Assembly: GCA_003022005.1 (NCBI GenBank)
Contig: PXRQ01000038.1
Location: forward strand, 1-18,036
Source of the DNA: Halobacteriales archaeon QS_5_70_15
GTDB lineage: Archaea; Halobacteriota; Halobacteria; Halobacteriales; Haloarculaceae
DNA length: 18,036 nt
Direction of reading: 5' to 3'
The translations under genes and the position numbers were made by a program. Numbering within the stretch: the stretch's first letter is position 1; each line of letters opens with the position of its first letter. Shown one piece after another: positions 14,959-18,036 of this stretch. The notes beneath the pieces are model-generated. The model was not told the origin of the DNA. It searched no databases and saw nothing but the letters and a program-made list of their open reading frames with translations.

Positions 14959-15705
14959 ATGGGATACTCGGACTGTACCGACGTCTGGGACGAGGCGGAC
15001 GAGGGTGGCGGAGGCCCACGTTTCGGGTCCGTTCCGGCCCTCCTGCTCGTCTACGTCACGTGCTTCTTCGTGGTGCTGGTCTCCACTCCGAGCGGTCGGA
15101 ACGACGCTCTCTCCGTGACGATCCTGGCTTTCCAGACGGTAGGTGTTGCCCTCTACACTGGATCGCTGTTCCCGAGCGGCGTGGAGTGGGAGCTTCCGCA
15201 CCACGTGACCGATCCGATCGCGAGACGTGTACTCGGACTCTTCCGACGGGTGGAGTTCGCCGATCCCTACCGCGTTCCGCGGTTCGAGCTGCGAGGGGAG
15301 GTCGGCGACGAAGCGCCGCGGTGAAACACCCGTCAGGACGTCGAGACAGCGTTCCGCCGGCTGTTCAACTTCCGGTCCCGCCGGGTACTGCTGGTGTCCG
15401 CCGTCCTCCTCAACGCGTACATCTACGACCGGGGATTCGCGCCGCTCGTGCTGGACCCGGGACAGTACGGGCTGGCCCTGAACTTCCTCGGGGCTGTCGC
15501 GCTCGCGGTGAGCGTCCTCCGTGGCCCGGCGGGGATCGCCAGGGACACCGTGGACGTCCTGTCTGCTCCCCCGGACGGACGGGCACAGCGGCACTTCTGC
15601 GAGACGCTCCTGGCGAGTTCCGCGAACACCATCGACGGGACCTTGGGAACGACGTCGCTGCTCCTCGGGTTCGCCCTCCAGCTGGCCTACTCGTTCGGTT
15701 CCTGA
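14959..15705 (+). pseudogene. Membrane protein of unknown family interrupted by one in-frame TGA
   Basis: One frame runs from ATG 14959 to TGA 15703-15705, broken only by a TGA at 15322-15324. The first part (121 aa) has an acidic N-terminus and two hydrophobic segments (PALLLVYVTCFFVVLVS; VTILAFQTVGVALYTGSLF). After the stop the frame continues sensibly (NTRQDVETAFRRLFNFRSRR) into further hydrophobic stretches (VLLVSAVLLNAYIY, LNFLGAVALAVSVL, TTSLLLGFALQLAYSF). The total would be about 248 residues with five membrane segments. Third codon positions use more A/T than neighbouring genes, so recent acquisition is possible. I do not recognise the family. Alternatives are two separate genes (the second from GTG 15394, without an obvious ribosome site), read-through, or a base-calling error. 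Confidence 0.55.
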
Positions 15706-15771
15706 TCGTTCGCGGCCAGCGCCGGGAGCCCGGTCGGCGCGCGACCCGCGGTGACCGACTACCGGCGGACG

Positions 15772-16494
15772 TCAGTCTCCGTCCTCGGCCGCGGTGACGC
15801 CGACGATGTCCAGCAGTTCCCGCAGGTCCCGTATCTCGAACTCGGCCGCGGGGCCGTGCGCGCCCTCGCCGTAGCCGACCGGGACGAGTCCGGCCTCGCG
15901 CCCGCCCTCGACGTCGTGCCGGTAGCGGTCGCCGACCATCAGCGTCCGGGCGGGGTCGACGCCCGCCTCCCGCAGGCGTTCCGTCGCGGTCTCGAACATC
16001 CGGGGGTCGGGCTTGCGGTAGCCGACCTCCTCGGAGGTGGTGACGTGCTCGAACCGCCCGCGGATCCCGAACGCCTCGAACATGGAAAGCGCCTCGTCGG
16101 TGTCGACGTCGCTGAGGACTCCCTGGTAGAGGCCGGCGTCGTCGAGCGCCTCGATGACCTCGATGGCACCGGGTTCGGGTCGGACGTTCGCGGCGGCGAC
16201 CTCGCGGAAGTGCGGCCACCACTCCTCGGACTCGGGGGGGTGCTCGACGTCAGCCAGCAGCGACTCCGTGGCACGGACGTAGCCCTCTCGAGCCGGCCGG
16301 TACTCGTTGCCCTCGGTGCCGGCGAAGTAGTCGCCGAGCTCGCCCTTCCAGGCCTCGAGAGCCGTCTCGGGATCGAGGCCGTGCTCCCCGGCGAGCTCCC
16401 CGACGAACTCGGCGTAGCCGTTCCTGATGGACTTCAGGTCGACGATCACGCCGCCGATGTCCCAGAGCACGCCCTCCCACTCGGTGTCGGTCAT
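15772..16494 (-). CDS. HAD superfamily hydrolase
   Basis: A 240-residue haloacid dehalogenase-fold protein with a helical cap (about residues 20-100). Motif I is LWDIGGVIVDL with nucleophile Asp12; the second position is Gly14 rather than the Asp of DxD phosphatases, as in dehalogenase/YihX-like members. Motif II is Ser128 (VLSDVDT), motif III Lys161 (YRKPDPRMF) and motif IV GDRYRHD (Asp189, Asp194). The fold therefore looks active, probably on a small phosphorylated or halogenated substrate that cannot be named. ATG 16494 is chosen over 16566 because the fold begins directly after it. It is transcribed in the same direction as the YeiH gene, after a 174-base gap. Confidence 0.85.
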   Translation of the reverse strand: MTDTEWEGVLWDIGGVIVDLKSIRNGYAEFVGELAGEHGLDPETALEAWKGELGDYFAGTEGNEYRPAREGYVRATESLLADVEHPPESEEWWPHFREVAAANVRPEPGAIEVIEALDDAGLYQGVLSDVDTDEALSMFEAFGIRGRFEHVTTSEEVGYRKPDPRMFETATERLREAGVDPARTLMVGDRYRHDVEGGREAGLVPVGYGEGAHGPAAEFEIRDLRELLDIVGVTAAEDGD

Positions 16495-16668
16495 GCCGTC
16501 GTGGAGTCCCGGGGCGGTGATGAGGCTGACGACTCCGGGGGTCTCGCGGCGGCGTACGGACGACAATCGGCGCAGACGGGGGTCGGGGAGAGTCGACGCG
16601 TCCGAGAGGGTCCGATCTGGAGGGAGCGCGAGGGAGTGATCCGATCCGGGAAGCCTCGGCCGGGCGGT

Positions 16669-17676
16669 TCAGAAGAGCACGAGGAGCAGGAGAAGCACGC
16701 CGGTTCCGACGAGCGAGAGGCTGGTCAGCACCACCCCGACCGGTCGGACGCCCATCGCCCGGAACTCTCGGAGGTCGATGCCGAGCCCGAGCCCGGCGAA
16801 CGCGACGAGGAACGCCCAGTCCGAGGCTCGTCCGAGGGCCGCCGCCTGTCCCCCGGAGAGGACGCCGGTGCCCCTCAACGCCAGCAGCAGGAGGAAGCCG
16901 AGGACGAACTTCGGGAACGTCCGCCAGAGGTACAGCGGCTTGCTCCCGACGGTGGTCGCGGTCGTCCCGCGGCGCGCGTAGTAGAGCGCGTACCCGATCG
17001 CGACCGCGCCGATGAGCGCGTTGCGGGCGAGCTTCACGAGGACCGCCCACTCGCCGGCGGTGCGCGAGTGGGCGAACCCGGCGGCCGTGGCGGGCCCGGT
17101 GCTGAACATCGTCGCGCCGGCCCAGAGCCCGAAGACGACGTCCGAGAGGGCGAGGACCCTCGCGACCGCCGGGTAGACGGCGAGGGTGACGGCGTCGAAC
17201 AGGAGCACGGTCGCCGCGGCGTACGCGACCTCGCGGCCGTCCGGGTCGATGGCCCCCGCCACGGCGGTGATCGCCGAGACGCCGCAGACCCCCGAACCGG
17301 CCGCGAGCAGCGATCCGGCCTTCTCCGGTATCCCGAACACCGTCCGGGAGAGGGTCTCGACGGTGAGGACGCTCGCGAGGACGGCGAGTCCGACGACGAG
17401 GATTACCCGCCGCCCGGCGGCGAGCACTCGCTCGAGGCCGACGGTGGCCCCCATCAGGACGATACCGAACTCGAGCCAGCGGCCGTACGTCCCGACCCCG
17501 GGCTCGGCCCAGCCGGGGACCCCGACCGTGTTGGCGACGATGACCCCGAGGCCGATGACGACGAGCAGGCGGCTCCCCACCGGGAGGAACGCGGTGGCCT
17601 CGCGGGCGAGGAGGCCGAGGGCGAGGAGGACGCCCAGACCGGGCAGCGAACGCCGTACTGCGGTCGTGTTCACCAC
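16669..17676 (-). CDS. YeiH/UPF0324 family membrane transporter (putative sulfate exporter family)
   Basis: A 335-residue protein with about ten membrane segments. Family features are the repeated GIVLMGATVGLERVL region, the signature GSGVCGVSAITA (127-138) with FGIPEK before it, LLFDAVTLAVYPAVARVL (158-175), TGPATAAGF and a C-terminal GLGLGIDLREFRAMGVRPV. This matches the UPF0324/YeiH family, often annotated as putative sulfate exporters although the true substrate is poorly established. The start is one of two adjacent GTG codons (17676 or 17673); no ATG is available in frame. The perfect palindrome GGTTCGAACC sits directly upstream of the start. Confidence 0.88.
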   Translation of the reverse strand: MVNTTAVRRSLPGLGVLLALGLLAREATAFLPVGSRLLVVIGLGVIVANTVGVPGWAEPGVGTYGRWLEFGIVLMGATVGLERVLAAGRRVILVVGLAVLASVLTVETLSRTVFGIPEKAGSLLAAGSGVCGVSAITAVAGAIDPDGREVAYAAATVLLFDAVTLAVYPAVARVLALSDVVFGLWAGATMFSTGPATAAGFAHSRTAGEWAVLVKLARNALIGAVAIGYALYYARRGTTATTVGSKPLYLWRTFPKFVLGFLLLLALRGTGVLSGGQAAALGRASDWAFLVAFAGLGLGIDLREFRAMGVRPVGVVLTSLSLVGTGVLLLLLVLF

Positions 17677-17677
17677 G

Positions 17678-17687
17678 GGTTCGAACC
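17678..17687. promoter_or_regulatory. Perfect 10-bp palindrome at the YeiH start
   Basis: GGTTCGAACC lies one base upstream of the GTG at 17676. Its position would place a bound regulator or RNA fold on the translation start. It also resembles a tRNA T-loop, but no tRNA surrounds it. It may be chance. Confidence 0.3.
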
Positions 17688-17934
17688 GTCACGGCCGGCC
17701 CGGAAGCGGGCGACGGACTGGAGGGCGACGGGCCGTCGGGTCCTGGCGGGTCGTGTCCGGGCCCGGCGGGCAGGCTCTGCGGGCGGACTCCGGACGGTCC
17801 CCCGTCCGTCCGCTGGCGTCCCGTCCTCGTGGGTGTGGCTCACGGGACACGGCGTCGTCGTTCGTTCGTATAAGTGATACGATCCGGCGGGGATCGCGAC
17901 ACCGGATCCGCGGTCCCCGGTCCCTCGGTCGGGC
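17688..17934. other. Intergenic region upstream of the YeiH gene
   Basis: No gene is recognised on either strand; open frames here are Arg/Pro/Gly-rich shadows. The most promoter-like element is TATAAG at 17869-17874 (read CTTATACG on the minus strand). If used leftward it would give the YeiH mRNA a leader of about 165 bases, long for this window; rightward it would transcribe the tandem repeat. Confidence 0.35.
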
Positions 17935-18036
17935 GGGCCACCGCCGGTCCGCAACTACCCCGGGCCACCGCCGGTCCGCAACTACCCCGGGCCACCGCCG
18001 GTCCGCAACTACCCCGGGCCACCGCCGGTCCGCAAC
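17935..18036. repeat. 27-bp direct tandem repeat, 3.8 copies, running off the window
   Basis: Three complete identical units (17935-17961, 17962-17988, 17989-18015) are followed by 21 bases of a fourth that is cut by the window end. The unit begins GGGCCACCGCCGG and ends CAACTACCCC. There is no mismatch between copies, indicating recent expansion. The period is a multiple of three, so any frame gives a 9-residue repeat: GPPPVRNYP or ATAGPQLPR on the plus strand, and VARGSCGPA on the minus strand. No start with a well-placed promoter was found, so coding status is undecided. There are no spacers, so it is not CRISPR. Confidence 0.85.

Noticed and set aside
15322..15324. TGA read as selenocysteine
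   Set aside because: No selenocysteine machinery or SECIS-like element is visible, and haloarchaea are not known to use it; a nonsense mutation is simpler.
14854..15594. 246-aa minus-strand frame that is unbroken where the plus-strand membrane gene has a stop
   Set aside because: Low-complexity, no hydrophobic core, no promoter or motif. The plus strand has coherent membrane segments and a TATA-like box.
13935..15797. 620-aa plus-strand frame
   Set aside because: Runs antisense through the SDR and out of frame with the membrane protein; no domain, Arg/Pro-rich end.
17670..17690. GGTTCGAACC as the T-loop of a tRNA
   Set aside because: The flanks do not form a five-pair T stem, no anticodon or acceptor arm is found, and the sequence overlaps the start of the YeiH gene.
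15751..17877. 708-aa plus-strand frame
   Set aside because: Antisense to the HAD and YeiH genes, which have clear family motifs and start signals; composition is shadow-like with long Glu/Arg/Gly runs.
17935..18036. CRISPR array
   Set aside because: The 27-base units are directly abutting and identical with no unique spacers, and no cas gene is present.

Overview
The window reads as chromosomal DNA of an extremely halophilic archaeon (class Halobacteria). G+C is very high, the predicted proteins are rich in Asp/Glu and poor in Lys, and many starts lie 25-33 nt downstream of an AT-rich box (TTTTTG, TTTAAG, TTTTAC), which is the leaderless-promoter arrangement of haloarchaea. Protein families such as a coenzyme-F420/flavin-type LLM oxidoreductase and CaiB-type CoA transferases also fit. 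No rRNA, tRNA, CRISPR array or intact transposase was recognised.

Layout. 1-144: tail of a glycine-rich, CPHC-ending protein. 299-1901: an ACAD10/11-type phosphotransferase (-) and, divergent from it, an acyl-CoA dehydrogenase (ACAD) reduced to its two ends (+). 2000-2089: possible 3' remnant of a SnoaL-like gene. 2121-5123: alpha/beta hydrolase (-), GNAT acetyltransferase (+), sirtuin (+), cupin (+) and a glutaredoxin-like protein (-). 5124-5632: non-coding stretch with strong inverted repeats. 5633-6478: thioredoxin-fold 'redoxin' without a peroxidatic cysteine (+) and a small hypothetical protein (-). 6581-11768: acyl-CoA module made of a second, broken ACAD (-), an AMP-forming acyl-CoA synthetase (-), and a translationally coupled pair of an AMACR-like family III CoA transferase/racemase and an LLM flavin oxidoreductase (+). 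11790-13934: DMT/EamA exporter followed by a broken PLP-dependent decarboxylase (-). 14058-14843: SDR dehydrogenase (-). 14959-15705: membrane protein whose frame is cut by one TGA (+). 15772-17676: HAD hydrolase and YeiH-type transporter (-). 17935-18036: a 27-bp tandem repeat that runs off the window.

How the genes fit together. The intact acyl-CoA synthetase, the AMACR-like enzyme and the SDR, plus the two ACADs when functional, suggest activation, epimerisation and oxidation of (possibly methyl-branched or hydroxylated) acyl-CoAs. Sirtuin and GNAT could add protein deacylation/acylation control; this is inference from neighbourhood only.

The most striking property is clustered gene decay. 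Four substantial genes carry lesions: ACAD-1 (large internal deletion), ACAD-2 (internal deletion plus frameshift), PLP decarboxylase (probable N-terminal-region deletion plus 1-nt frameshift) and the membrane protein (in-frame stop). There is also one likely gene remnant. No insertion sequence is visible at any lesion. I found no convincing new defence or mobile system; the items most worth checking are the decay pattern, the kinase that has lost its ACAD partner, the cysteine-less redoxin, the in-frame TGA and the terminal tandem repeat.
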